From a virus, in the IMG/VR virus record IMGVR_UViG_3300027911_000078, positions 1 through 20,937 of that record: 20,937 nt of DNA; one strand, 5' to 3'. The position numbers and the translations under genes are program-made. The notes beneath the pieces were generated by a model. It searched no databases. It was given only the letters and a program-made list of their open reading frames with translations, and was not told the origin of the DNA. Below, piece after piece: positions 6,133 through 13,473 of this stretch. Position 1 is the stretch's first letter; each line of letters opens with the position of its first letter.

Positions 6133-8148
6133 CTATTCGCCGGCGAGAAAGGCGTCGAACGACTTGGCCGCCTCTACGATGCTGGCCGGATCGGTGCCGC
6201 CCGGCGCCGCCCGTATAGCCAAGTCCAGCGCCGTAGCCCGGCGGAGCGTGTCGGCGTTGGCCGCGGGGGCCTCGGACGGTGCTGGGTCCGCCTGCTTGGC
6301 TACGCGCGTGCGCTTCGGCTTGGCGTCGGCTACGGCGTCCACGTCTGCCGCCATAGCGTCGGCCTCGCCCTTGGGCGCGTAGAGCTGTTGGCGCACGCCG
6401 TCGCTGAAGGCCGACTTGGCGAGCTCCGACGCGGGTATCGGATCATCCTCCACAGGCACGGGCTCGGGCCGCGCCGTCAGCGTGGTCTTGATCGCTTGGC
6501 GCTGCTCAATTTCCGCGCCGGGATCGCGGCGCTGTCCGAACGTGGCGCGTTGCTTTCCGGTATGCTCCACAGCTTGCGCCGCGGCCGGCTGGCCCCAGCC
6601 ATTCGGGACAACGCGCGGCGCCGGCGCAGCGCCGTTGCCGTCTTGGCGTGACAGTTTACGTGCTTCCATAGTCGTACTCTCCTTTATCGCCGGCAAAGCC
6701 CCGGCAGGGCTATCTGCATCGCGCAGAATCTCGGTAGTTAGGTTCTTCAGCAAACGCTCCTGCGTCGTGCTCTTGTCCTTTAGAGAGCACATTACCAATT
6801 CGTCAATTGTGGACCTTGCCACGAAAATGTGGTTGACGACCCGTTTGGATTTGTTACCTTGGCGGTAAACACGTTGGATGAATTGCTCGTAAAGCTCAAG
6901 ATCCCAGATCGGCCCAAGCCATCCAATATGGCTAGCGCCACTTCCTTGGAGATTAAGGCCGTGGCCAGCCGATGCGGGATGGGCCAAGAGGATGGTGGTA
7001 TTTCCTGCGTTCCAGTCATCAATAATCTCCTGTGTTTTCTTCCCACTCACGCCGGCACCGATATATGGCGTTCCGGGGAACCGTTGCAACAGGCGCTCAA
7101 GATCGTGGTTAAACTCGTAGGCTACGAGAAGCGGCTGGCCGCACAGCTCCTCAACTAGCTCCTCTAGCGCGTCCAGCTTGGTGTCGTGGAGATTGGAAAC
7201 TATGCGATTTTGCCCCTGCGCGGGCGAATCATTCATATAAACCGCACCGTTCGCCATCTGCTTCAGCTTGCTGTAGACCGCCGCAGCGTTGGCGCCCGTC
7301 ACGACGCCCTCCGGCAGCGTGGCGAGCATCTGCTTCTTCATCTGGCTGTACGCCGCGCGCGCGGCGGGCTCCAGGTCCACGTAGCGCACGTCGTCCACCA
7401 GCGGCGGCAGGTCAAGGTAGTCCTCCGCACTCATGCGCAGCACGTAGGGTGCAATGCGGTTCTCTATGCGTTTGGCGGCGCCGGGCTGAAGCACGTAGTC
7501 GAAGCCGTTGAAGTCGGGTTGGAAGTAGCTATCCCGGTAGTGCGTGATGTACTTACCGAGCGCGGCGCCGTCGTCTATCATCAAGAATTGCCCAAACAAG
7601 TCCAAGTACCCATTCGGAATAGGGGTGCCAGTCAGGCCCCATCGCCTCCTTACTGTCTTCAACCGCGGCCTTAAGCTCTTTGAGCGCACGGCTTTTGGGT
7701 TTTTGAACTTTGTAAGCTCGTCTATTACCACCGTGTCGAACGGTAGACTTCTTCCGAAGAACTCGTTTGCTAGCCATTGACATCCCTCCGGGTTAATCAG
7801 CCAAACGTCGGCGTCGTCTTTTAGCCGCTCTTTCTTGTGCGGCCCGTGGAGCACCGAGAACCGCAGGTGACGGAACTGGCTCCACTTCTTCGCTTCCTGT
7901 TGCCACACGGTTTGCACTACGCGCAAAGGGGCAACTACTAACATGCGGAGTGGTACTGCGCTTGCGCTGGACAACGCCGCAAACGCGGCAAGAGTAATGG
8001 CCGTTTTTCCAAGCCCAGGGTCCAGAAATAGCGCCGCGCTGTTCTGCTGCGTCAGGAACTCCACCGCTCGACGCTGATAATCCCACGGCTCCCACGGCTG
8101 ATGCGATGGCGGCACGCGCCGAGTCGATGCTGTCGCAGACATGAACAT
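6133..8148 (-). CDS. SNF2/DEAD-box type superfamily 2 helicase with long disordered C-terminal tail
   Basis: The 671-residue protein has helicase motifs in order: WDYQRRAV (22-29), Walker A DPGLGKT (43-49), VVAPLRVV, Walker B VIDELTKFKN (141-150, DELT box), LTGTP (172-176), then in the second half AHPASAGHGLNLQ and QFIQRVYRQGNKSKRV (motifs V and VI). It is an ATP-driven DNA translocase or annealing/repair helicase of a type often paired with VRR-NUC nucleases in phages. The helicase core ends near residue 480. The rest is an Ala/Pro/Asp-rich low-complexity tail with basic patches. The start at 8148 lies inside the VRR-NUC frame; ATG 8142 is an alternative. A strong SD and ATG at residue 494 could make the tail a separate product. 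Confidence 0.88.
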   Translation of the reverse strand: MFMSATASTRRVPPSHQPWEPWDYQRRAVEFLTQQNSAALFLDPGLGKTAITLAAFAALSSASAVPLRMLVVAPLRVVQTVWQQEAKKWSQFRHLRFSVLHGPHKKERLKDDADVWLINPEGCQWLANEFFGRSLPFDTVVIDELTKFKNPKAVRSKSLRPRLKTVRRRWGLTGTPIPNGYLDLFGQFLMIDDGAALGKYITHYRDSYFQPDFNGFDYVLQPGAAKRIENRIAPYVLRMSAEDYLDLPPLVDDVRYVDLEPAARAAYSQMKKQMLATLPEGVVTGANAAAVYSKLKQMANGAVYMNDSPAQGQNRIVSNLHDTKLDALEELVEELCGQPLLVAYEFNHDLERLLQRFPGTPYIGAGVSGKKTQEIIDDWNAGNTTILLAHPASAGHGLNLQGSGASHIGWLGPIWDLELYEQFIQRVYRQGNKSKRVVNHIFVARSTIDELVMCSLKDKSTTQERLLKNLTTEILRDADSPAGALPAIKESTTMEARKLSRQDGNGAAPAPRVVPNGWGQPAAAQAVEHTGKQRATFGQRRDPGAEIEQRQAIKTTLTARPEPVPVEDDPIPASELAKSAFSDGVRQQLYAPKGEADAMAADVDAVADAKPKRTRVAKQADPAPSEAPAANADTLRRATALDLAIRAAPGGTDPASIVEAAKSFDAFLAGE
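6669..6685 (-). promoter_or_regulatory. Strong internal Shine-Dalgarno and in-frame ATG within the helicase gene
   Basis: Read leftward, AAAGGAG (6685-6679) is followed after nine bases by ATG (6669), in frame with the helicase at residue 494. It would yield a 178-residue protein beginning MEARKLSRQDGNGAAPAP and ending at 6133. The position coincides with the boundary between the helicase core and the low-complexity tail. No stop codon separates the two parts, so this is either a second start giving a short form or a trace of two fused genes. Confidence 0.5.
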
Positions 8149-8413
8149 TTTGACCTAGCTCCCTCAAACGATTGATGCGGTGCTCCTGCAAGCGCGTCGG
8201 CTTCTTCCCCGGCGCTTTGAACTCTATCCATAACTGAATTGCGTAAGGCGGATCGCCGTAGCCCCATTCTCCTCGAAACAGAAACAACACATCCGGCCAC
8301 CCGCTCGACACGCCGCGGCCAAAATGCATTCGTATCGCCTCTCCGCCTAGCTTCTTGGCGTAGGCGATGGCGGCTCGCTGGATCGCTGCTTCACCCAAAT
8401 TTGCACGGGCCAT
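7793..8413 (-). CDS. VRR-NUC family nuclease
   Basis: ATG 8413 is preceded by GAGGAG (8424-8419) at five bases, clearly better than the upstream ATG at 8467. The first ~110 residues form a VRR-NUC domain: LGEAAIQRAAIAYAKKLGG, then GWPDVLFLF (D41), IEFKAPGKKPTRLQ (E64, K66, Q76). This is the PD-(D/E)XK catalytic set for metal-dependent DNA cleavage, as in FAN1-type and phage stand-alone nucleases acting on branched DNA. After residue ~115 the frame runs on for another ~90 residues to 7793, overlapping the helicase N-terminus out of frame by 356 bases. Its CRVC...C and Arg-rich tail there is probably a by-product of the helicase Walker A coding. It belongs with the helicase in a DNA repair or recombination unit. 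Confidence 0.8.
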   Translation of the reverse strand: MARANLGEAAIQRAAIAYAKKLGGEAIRMHFGRGVSSGWPDVLFLFRGEWGYGDPPYAIQLWIEFKAPGKKPTRLQEHRINRLRELGQNVHVCDSIDSARAAIASAVGAVGLSASSGGVPDAAEQRGAISGPWAWKNGHYSCRVCGVVQRKRSTTPHVSSCPFARSANRVATGSEEVEPVPSPAVLGAPRAAQERAAKRRRRRLAD

Positions 8414-9056
8414 TTTTGCTCCTCGCATATGCGCACCACTTGCACTTGTCATTCGGGCGCGGCGCAAACACTGTGTCGGCGAACATCGGCGCCACGCGCT
8501 TTTCCCACTTCTCTTGCAGCTCGCCCTTCTGATGCTGTTCGAACTCCGCTATCGTCTCATGGCCGGCGTCCAAATACCACATGCGGCTTGTGACGTGGCT
8601 AACGTCGGGAAAACGGCACATGAGCGACAGCGCGTTGAGCTCGCGCTGATCGGCGTGGTCTGGATACTCCTTACCAGTTTTGTGATCGACTACATCCGAG
8701 TGGCCGTCCGGGTACACCACGCCCACGTCCAGAATGTTGCGGAACCACGTATTCGCGCCGAACCAACCCGTAGGCCGCCAGCTCTTTGTGAAGCCCCATT
8801 GCTGCTCCACCACCACGCTGTCGCGCGGCAGATCGTGCAGCTCCCACATCTGCGCGTCGAACTTGGCGAGCGACGGCGGGAAGCCCGTAGTGGCGCCGCT
8901 GATGAACGCCGCGGCCTCTTTGTGGATCGTATCGCCGCGCGACGCCGCCGGCGATTGCTCCTCCGGCAGCTTGTCAATGTGCTTCAGCTTGAACTTCAGC
9001 GGGCATTGCTCCCACAGTGAGATGCGGCTGTAACTCCAGGCGGTGAGCTTAGACAT
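8391..9056 (-). CDS. PD-(D/E)XK nuclease with Cas4/RecB-like Fe-S cysteines
   Basis: The 221-residue protein begins MSKLTAWSYSRISLWEQC, the usual entry of RecB/Cas4-type nucleases. It shows GDTIHKE (H45), ILDVGVVY (D110) and VVDHKTGK (D124, K126), the catalytic residues of the PD-(D/E)XK fold. Four cysteines, C18 with C205, C208 and C218 (CKWC and PCKFG), are placed as the 4Fe-4S staple of Cas4 and AddB. It is expected to be a DNA exonuclease acting in phage recombination or host DNA processing. It starts seven bases inside the HNH gene and ends 23 bases inside VRR-NUC, consistent with coupled translation. No CRISPR genes are nearby, so a Cas4 role in spacer acquisition is not suggested. Confidence 0.85.
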   Translation of the reverse strand: MSKLTAWSYSRISLWEQCPLKFKLKHIDKLPEEQSPAASRGDTIHKEAAAFISGATTGFPPSLAKFDAQMWELHDLPRDSVVVEQQWGFTKSWRPTGWFGANTWFRNILDVGVVYPDGHSDVVDHKTGKEYPDHADQRELNALSLMCRFPDVSHVTSRMWYLDAGHETIAEFEQHQKGELQEKWEKRVAPMFADTVFAPRPNDKCKWCAYARSKNGPCKFG

Positions 9057-9522
9057 GAGCGCTTTTCCAATTTCTGCCGCGGCGTATATAGCTTATGGCA
9101 GTTGGCGACACGTTGAAGTATAGCGCCAAATCTACGCCGGCGAGCTCGGAATCAATAATGTATTGTGCATCGGCTTTACTCAGCTTAGCTTTGTGGTGAG
9201 CCGCACCTTGATAAAGCGTACCGTGCTTTGCTTTATCCGCTAAGTTTCCCGCATGTGTATCCCAGCGCAAATGTTTTGGTGTCACGCAGCCGTCGTGACC
9301 TCTCCCGCATGAATGCGCCGCTTCGTGATCTGGCGTAGGGCGAGGGCCATTGTAAACTTCACAAACTACGACGTGCGCAGCACGCCAACCCTTATTAGGC
9401 TCCCATGTCGCACCACGGCCAGCAGAATTACGACCGAATGGCCACAGCAAGCATTCGTCCCCGTCATAAACGACAGCTATGTTGTGCAGCCATTCCCAAG
9501 TGTACGCGCGCTTCACTGGCAT
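9049..9522 (-). CDS. Free-standing HNH endonuclease (homing-type)
   Basis: The product of about 157 residues contains an HNH_3-like core: AAHVVVCEVYNGPRP, DHEAAHSCGRGHDGCVTPKHLRWDTHAGNLADK. It has the His pair, the Cys residues that shape the zinc knuckle and the Asn of the final motif. The C-terminal part (KLSKADAQYIIDSELAG, then FNVSPTAISYIRRGRNW) looks like a helix-turn-helix, as in phage homing endonucleases that bind a target near their insertion site. It sits between DNA polymerase and the Fe-S nuclease, overlapping both slightly; DNA polymerase genes are common homing targets. ATG 9522 is preferred; TTG 9531, closer to AGAGG, is an alternative. Mobility is inferred from family and place. 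Confidence 0.8.
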   Translation of the reverse strand: MPVKRAYTWEWLHNIAVVYDGDECLLWPFGRNSAGRGATWEPNKGWRAAHVVVCEVYNGPRPTPDHEAAHSCGRGHDGCVTPKHLRWDTHAGNLADKAKHGTLYQGAAHHKAKLSKADAQYIIDSELAGVDLALYFNVSPTAISYIRRGRNWKSAHV

Positions 9523-11393
9523 AGCAGGCAATTAGCCTCTGGTTTGCATTGCTTTGCATCGCCCCACGATGGGCCATGCTTAGGAGAAGTCAACATAGGA
9601 ATGGACAGCCGCGGCAGCTCCATGAAATGCTTTAAGCGTTGCATTTCTTCCACCGCGCACTCCACAGGAGACGACAAGTCCACTTCGTCATAAACTTGCA
9701 CCAGAAAGCGCGCTTTTGGGCCGCTCTCATACCACGAGCACAAAGCCTCTTTGGTAATGTCCGCGGCAGACGCCTGTGCGTAATAATTTATGAGCTTGTA
9801 GTCTTTGCTCCGCCCATCCTCGCCCGGCGGCTCGCAGTAGTATACGCGCCCGCCCCATGTGCGTATCGGCTCGCCCTTGCGCACCAGCTCCTTGATAACG
9901 TCCACGACCTGCTTGCGGCCCGGCAGCGCGCGGTCATGGAACGCCTTAAGCTCCTTGGCTTCGGCGTTGGTGCAGCGCAGCTTACGCTGTAGCGCCGGCA
10001 CGCCGCCGCCGTAGAGCCCTTGGAAGTTTAGGGACTTGACTTTGGTGCGCTCAATCTCGCGACCAGCCACGCGCTTCAGCTCGTCTCCGACGAAGGAGTG
10101 CGGGTCGAGCTTGGGGTTGGCGCGGTAGGCGTCTTGGAGCGCACCGTTTTCGGCGTGGGCGAACACCCGCATTTCTTGCCCGTCAAAATCCCGATGGAGG
10201 AACACTCCTCCCTCGTCAGGCAATATATATTTTCGTACAAGCGGCAAAGGAGCCACCCCAAGAAAAGCAGGATGAATATATCCGTCATCGCGGCCCTCCC
10301 ATGTCTTAGATAGGTTAAGAAAATTGTGGTTGTTCGTGCTCGGGCGCCCGCTGCGCGTGCCCCCTGCATATCCGCGAGTTTGGTTCCAATTGGTAGTAAT
10401 ATACCCCTTATTGCGCACAGCTTGCGACAACCAAGGCTCCATGAACATGCTAAGGCACGTCTTGAGGCGGTTGCGGTAGCCCAACGCGCTCGCCACGCGC
10501 GGGTCCGTGAACATGTGAGGTAGCAGGTTGTCTTTGCTTACGCTAAGCTGGCCGGACTTGGTTTTCACCCAATTCTCGGCCGGCACAACGCCGCGCTCCA
10601 GCAGCACCTTTGCCAGCTCGCGGTCTGCGTCGAAGTTTAGGTTTGGTGCTTGTAGCTCCTCGCAAAGCCACGCTTCCGCAATCTCTTGCTGTACGCGATA
10701 AATATAGGAATCATTGTGGAGTGCGGCCACATCTACGCGCATCCCTATGCGCTCATTCTCCATCAAGATCGGCAGTAGTCTCCTCTCGCGATCATAAGCG
10801 GCACCCATTCCTTCACGCTGTACAATTGGCCACAGGTGCTCAAATAGTGCATGGGTACGCTGTACGTCTCCCACGGCGTAGGACGCAACCAAATCTCCAG
10901 GGCACTTTGCAATCCAGGCTCCAAGCTCGGATTTGTTGACTTTTCTTCCATACGTAGCCTCCAGTTGCGCGCGGTGCTCCCATATCCAGCCGTTGAGCGC
11001 GTCTTGCTCCTCCGCCGGCCAGCTAAGCAAGTCCGCGGCGAGCTCCTTCAGCCCCAGCTTGGGCGCGTGGGGATCGGCTAGGAACGCGAGAAACTGCGTA
11101 TCGTGGACGCGCTGCCACGGCAGCTCTGGCAGCTTCAGCTTTTCATAGGCGACGGCGAGATCGAACTTGGCGTTGTGGAATAGGATAGGAAGGCCGCTGT
11201 TCCATACTGCCAACAATTCATTGCGCGAACGCTCAAACAGCGCATTGTTGTGTATTGGATGCCCCCAGGCCAAATAATAGCTGGGATTGCTCGGCCACTT
11301 TATCGCCACCCCCACCGGCACAGGGGGATAGTCCGGGCGCTGCTCTATCGCCTCAGTTTCAAAGTCAACTGTGATGACTTCGGGCGCTTTCAC
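9513..11393 (-). CDS. Family A DNA polymerase with 3'-5' exonuclease domain
   Basis: The 626-residue enzyme has no 5'-3' exonuclease. The proofreading domain shows VDFETE (D10, E12), HNAKFD (D78) and YAVGD (Y172, D176). The polymerase domain shows motif A RDFDGQEMR (D402, E407), motif B ERTKVKSLNFQGLYG (K453, F457, Y461) and motif C VYDE (D569, E570). This is the replicative polymerase expected for this phage. Motif C has Tyr where VHDE is usual, and motif A is DFDGQE where DYSQIE is usual. F457 at the O-helix position is like E. coli Pol I, not the Tyr of T7. It starts with GTG (CAC at 11391-11393), nine bases after the preceding stop, with only a weak SD (AATAGG). Processivity partners are not evident. 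Confidence 0.95.
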   Translation of the reverse strand: MKAPEVITVDFETEAIEQRPDYPPVPVGVAIKWPSNPSYYLAWGHPIHNNALFERSRNELLAVWNSGLPILFHNAKFDLAVAYEKLKLPELPWQRVHDTQFLAFLADPHAPKLGLKELAADLLSWPAEEQDALNGWIWEHRAQLEATYGRKVNKSELGAWIAKCPGDLVASYAVGDVQRTHALFEHLWPIVQREGMGAAYDRERRLLPILMENERIGMRVDVAALHNDSYIYRVQQEIAEAWLCEELQAPNLNFDADRELAKVLLERGVVPAENWVKTKSGQLSVSKDNLLPHMFTDPRVASALGYRNRLKTCLSMFMEPWLSQAVRNKGYITTNWNQTRGYAGGTRSGRPSTNNHNFLNLSKTWEGRDDGYIHPAFLGVAPLPLVRKYILPDEGGVFLHRDFDGQEMRVFAHAENGALQDAYRANPKLDPHSFVGDELKRVAGREIERTKVKSLNFQGLYGGGVPALQRKLRCTNAEAKELKAFHDRALPGRKQVVDVIKELVRKGEPIRTWGGRVYYCEPPGEDGRSKDYKLINYYAQASAADITKEALCSWYESGPKARFLVQVYDEVDLSSPVECAVEEMQRLKHFMELPRLSIPMLTSPKHGPSWGDAKQCKPEANCLLCQ

Positions 11394-11402
11394 GAAGCCG
11401 GC

Positions 11403-11774
11403 CTATTTTTCTTCCCTATTTTTCTTCAGCCAATCATATAGCGCGCGAATAAACGTTTCATGCATTTTAGAAAGCACGTATGCCAAATCTTCATCGCGAT
11501 AAACAGGCTCTAAATAGTATCCGTACTGAAGCGTTTTTTCGCCTTCTGCCCACGCATTAATACGGATTGCATTAGCGTGAGGGTCCCAACCCGCCTCAAT
11601 CGCAGCTCGCCGTGGCAGCGTAATATTTGGAGTCAGAAATGGTACACTAATGTCTACTGGCTCGGTTGCGGTAAATTTACACTCCTGATAGAATGGAGCC
11701 TTGTATGTAAGCTCAGCAATACGGCGTTTAGCTTCTTCAAGTTCAAGATCGACTATAGTAGAGAAGCGCGACAT
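11403..11774 (-). CDS. Hypothetical protein, 123 aa
   Basis: ATG 11774 follows AAGGAG at seven bases, giving a well-supported start. The product begins MSRFSTIVDLELEEAKRRIAE. It has an acidic/basic N-terminal helix, a beta-type centre (CKFTATEPVDISVPFLTP) and a C-terminal helical part (LAYVLSKMHETFIRALYDWL) with a charged tail. There is no membrane segment or catalytic motif. It lies between the polymerase and another unknown, in a replication operon. The function is unknown. The AT content looks higher here than in its neighbours, which could hint at later acquisition, but this was judged by eye. Confidence 0.65.
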   Translation of the reverse strand: MSRFSTIVDLELEEAKRRIAELTYKAPFYQECKFTATEPVDISVPFLTPNITLPRRAAIEAGWDPHANAIRINAWAEGEKTLQYGYYLEPVYRDEDLAYVLSKMHETFIRALYDWLKKNREEK

Positions 11775-11788
11775 TTACCATCTCCTTA

Positions 11789-12097
11789 TTATTGAGCGTC
11801 ATTGTACGTGTGGAAATCGTCGTGGACGATGGACGCGCATTCGTAAGCGTCCTTGCAGTGGTTCACCGGCATGTCCACGCCAAAACGATAACCCAACACG
11901 CGCCCAATGGTCCACCGGAGCACGTAGGCGCCACCGTTGACGACCCAATAGGGAATGAGCCAGCGCGTGTAATTCTTCACCACGGCGCCCTCATAGCAGC
12001 GCGAGGAGAAGGTTTGGTCGGGATCGCCGGCGCATACCGCGTTGAACAGCAGATCGGCGGCATAGGCGACGTGGAACAGATATTTACCCGGCAGCAT
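11789..12097 (-). CDS. Hypothetical protein, 102 aa
   Basis: ATG 12097 has GGAGG six bases upstream. The product starts MLPGKYLFHVAYAADLLFNAV. It contains a Cys-bearing segment (CAGDPDQTFSSRCYEG), a hydrophobic and aromatic stretch (RWLIPYWVVNGGAYVLRWTIG) that may be buried or weakly membrane-associated, and ends FGVDMPVNHCKDAYECASIV followed by a short acidic tail. Several Cys and His residues could bind metal or form a compact fold. No family was recognised. The gene is immediately downstream (two-base gap) of the candidate SSB gene and is probably co-translated with it. Confidence 0.65.
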   Translation of the reverse strand: MLPGKYLFHVAYAADLLFNAVCAGDPDQTFSSRCYEGAVVKNYTRWLIPYWVVNGGAYVLRWTIGRVLGYRFGVDMPVNHCKDAYECASIVHDDFHTYNDAQ

Positions 12098-12099
12098 GG

Positions 12100-12894
12100 C
12101 TACCTCCGCAACCCCCGCAGCCCAGCCCGCGGCGCCTGCTCGCGCTCCTGCGGCGGAGAATACGGCGTGATGATATTGGCCGCGGCCTCCTCGTGCCGCC
12201 TAAATATGATCGGCGACAGCTCGTCCGGCAGCGGCTCCAGCATCTCGAACTTGACGTGGTATTGGTGCTTAGGGTGTGGCTGCAAGTAGACCCGCGTGAT
12301 AAACGCGAACGGTGGGCGGCGATGCGCCGTTTGGAGTTGTGCCACATACTTGCCCCACTCCTCCGTCACGCTTGTCGGCGGCACCTTAAGAAACGCCACT
12401 TCAGCGTTGGCGAAATGTGCTGCGTCAGTGAACAAGTCCAGCGTCAGCTCGCGGCTGCCTTTCGGCTGCGAATAGAAGCCGGCGGGTATAAGCGCCAGCC
12501 GGGCCCGGTTCTGACACGCCTTGCCGCGGCCGGTGTCGGCGCTGCCCCATTGGTCATGCGGGCAGCCCTTGCACTCGCTGTGCTGCGGTACGAAGTATTC
12601 CGGGCTCGATTGCATCGACTCATGCGGCGCCATTTCGTCCTTGCGCCGGCCGAAGGCGTAGCATGTCGGCGCGCTTGGGTTGTCGGGATCGAAGCGCTCG
12701 GCGTAGTAGGTGTTCTCAAGGATGCTATCGAGGATCACCACGGCCATCTGATTGCCGGGCAACTGCTCCTCGCCGAAGCTCAGCACGCCGGCGCGCGTGG
12801 ATAGGAACGTGCCGCCGCTCAGCGGATGCTGGTTGACGTATTGCGCCGCAGCTTTGGCGTAGGCTTCGTCGTAGTTCGTCAGATCATTTGCCAT
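12100..12894 (-). CDS. Candidate ssDNA-binding/replication accessory protein with Cys cluster
   Basis: ATG 12894 is preceded by AGGAG (GATAGGAGTAAACA). The 264-residue product has a central cysteine set: C78, C108, C111 and C127 in CKGCPHDQWGS and GRGKACQNRARLALI, likely one zinc site. Around it are beta-rich segments and a late FAFITRVYLQPHPKHQYHVKFEML, then a basic, Pro/Arg-rich disordered tail (QEREQAPRAGLRGLRR). Proteins with this zinc-knuckle pattern occur in phage replication modules beside primases and polymerases and are often guessed to be ssDNA-binding proteins; that is family impression and context, not proof. The typical acidic SSB tail is absent. It follows an RHH protein gene with an 11-base overlap. 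Confidence 0.5.
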   Translation of the reverse strand: MANDLTNYDEAYAKAAAQYVNQHPLSGGTFLSTRAGVLSFGEEQLPGNQMAVVILDSILENTYYAERFDPDNPSAPTCYAFGRRKDEMAPHESMQSSPEYFVPQHSECKGCPHDQWGSADTGRGKACQNRARLALIPAGFYSQPKGSRELTLDLFTDAAHFANAEVAFLKVPPTSVTEEWGKYVAQLQTAHRRPPFAFITRVYLQPHPKHQYHVKFEMLEPLPDELSPIIFRRHEEAAANIITPYSPPQEREQAPRAGLRGLRR

Positions 12895-13063
12895 TGTTTA
12901 CTCCTATCAAATTCAAAGACGTTTCTTCGCGTTCCGGCGAAGGCAAAGACATCAAAAGACGCACAAGAACCTCTTTCGTAAGAGAACGATGATTATGTTT
13001 AGCCTGCTTTGCTATAACGTCTAACAGTGTAGACGGCACAGCTACTTTTCGGTAGCTTATCAT
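12884..13063 (-). CDS. Ribbon-helix-helix (Arc/CopG-like) DNA-binding protein
   Basis: The start at 13063 overlaps the upstream stop as ATGA; an upstream in-frame ATG at 13132 would overlap that gene by 73 bases and is unlikely. The 59-residue product begins MISYRKVAVPSTLLDVIAKQ. The short strand YRKVAVP followed by helices LLDVIAKQAKHNH and SLTKEVLVRLLMSL is the strand-helix-helix order of Arc/Mnt-type dimeric repressors. These bind DNA through the paired beta ribbons. It may tune expression of the replication genes. The C-terminal ~17 residues are polar and unrelated to the fold. A second RHH gene lies at 19905-20201. Confidence 0.7.
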   Translation of the reverse strand: MISYRKVAVPSTLLDVIAKQAKHNHRSLTKEVLVRLLMSLPSPEREETSLNLIGVNNGK

Positions 13064-13461
13064 ATCTTCGTGATACTCACATCCGGCACAAGCACGCGCT
13101 CGACGCCGGGTATCTCCTCGCGTTCCTCCCACATGTCCTTGACCGCAGTCGGCACAAGGCGCTTTTGCAGAAGGTCGAAGCGGTCATTCTTGCGCACCCA
13201 GCTCGTGAACACGCCCCAATCCGCCAGCTTCGGCTCGGTCTTGGTCACGATCTGCGCGCGATAGAACTTGCCGGCGGCGCCGGTATCGTCGGACTTGGAT
13301 AGCGTATCAATGATGTGCTCGCGTATCTCACTCTCGCGTTTGCGCACGGCCTCCACTTCCTTGTCCATGGCAAGCCGCAGCGCGCGAACCTCAGAGTACA
13401 GATCAGCGCATAGGCCAATGCTGTTTGGCACCGGTGCGCCGGCGGTGAATTTAATGTCCAT
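13060..13461 (-). CDS. Conserved-looking phage hypothetical protein, 133 aa
   Basis: ATG 13461 has GAGGAG upstream (GAGGAGCAAAACT). The product begins MDIKFTAGAPVPNSIG. It has a long charged helix (LRLAMDKEVEAVRKRESEIREHIIDTL), a short strand region (FYRAQIVTKTEPK) and an aromatic helix (WGVFTSWVRKNDRFDLLQKRL), ending VERVLVPDVSITKI. The helix-strand order vaguely recalls Gam-like or host-nuclease-inhibitor proteins, but no diagnostic residue confirms this. It lies between the mini DnaJ-like gene and the RHH gene, so it belongs to the replication transcript. The function is unknown. Confidence 0.65.
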   Translation of the reverse strand: MDIKFTAGAPVPNSIGLCADLYSEVRALRLAMDKEVEAVRKRESEIREHIIDTLSKSDDTGAAGKFYRAQIVTKTEPKLADWGVFTSWVRKNDRFDLLQKRLVPTAVKDMWEEREEIPGVERVLVPDVSITKI

Positions 13462-13473
13462 AGTTTTGCTCCT

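Noticed and set aside
6164-7780. Several rightward frames opposite the helicase gene
   Set aside because: Arg/Ala/Ser-rich mirror frames of a GC-rich gene, without SDs or recognisable domains.
7985-8030. Zinc-ribbon-like CRVC...C in the VRR-NUC tail
   Set aside because: It arises from the out-of-frame coding of the helicase Walker A region; not taken as a real zinc finger without conservation data.
9639-10523. Rightward and leftward frames within DNA polymerase coding
   Set aside because: Polymerase motifs A, B and C fix the real frame; these are shadows.
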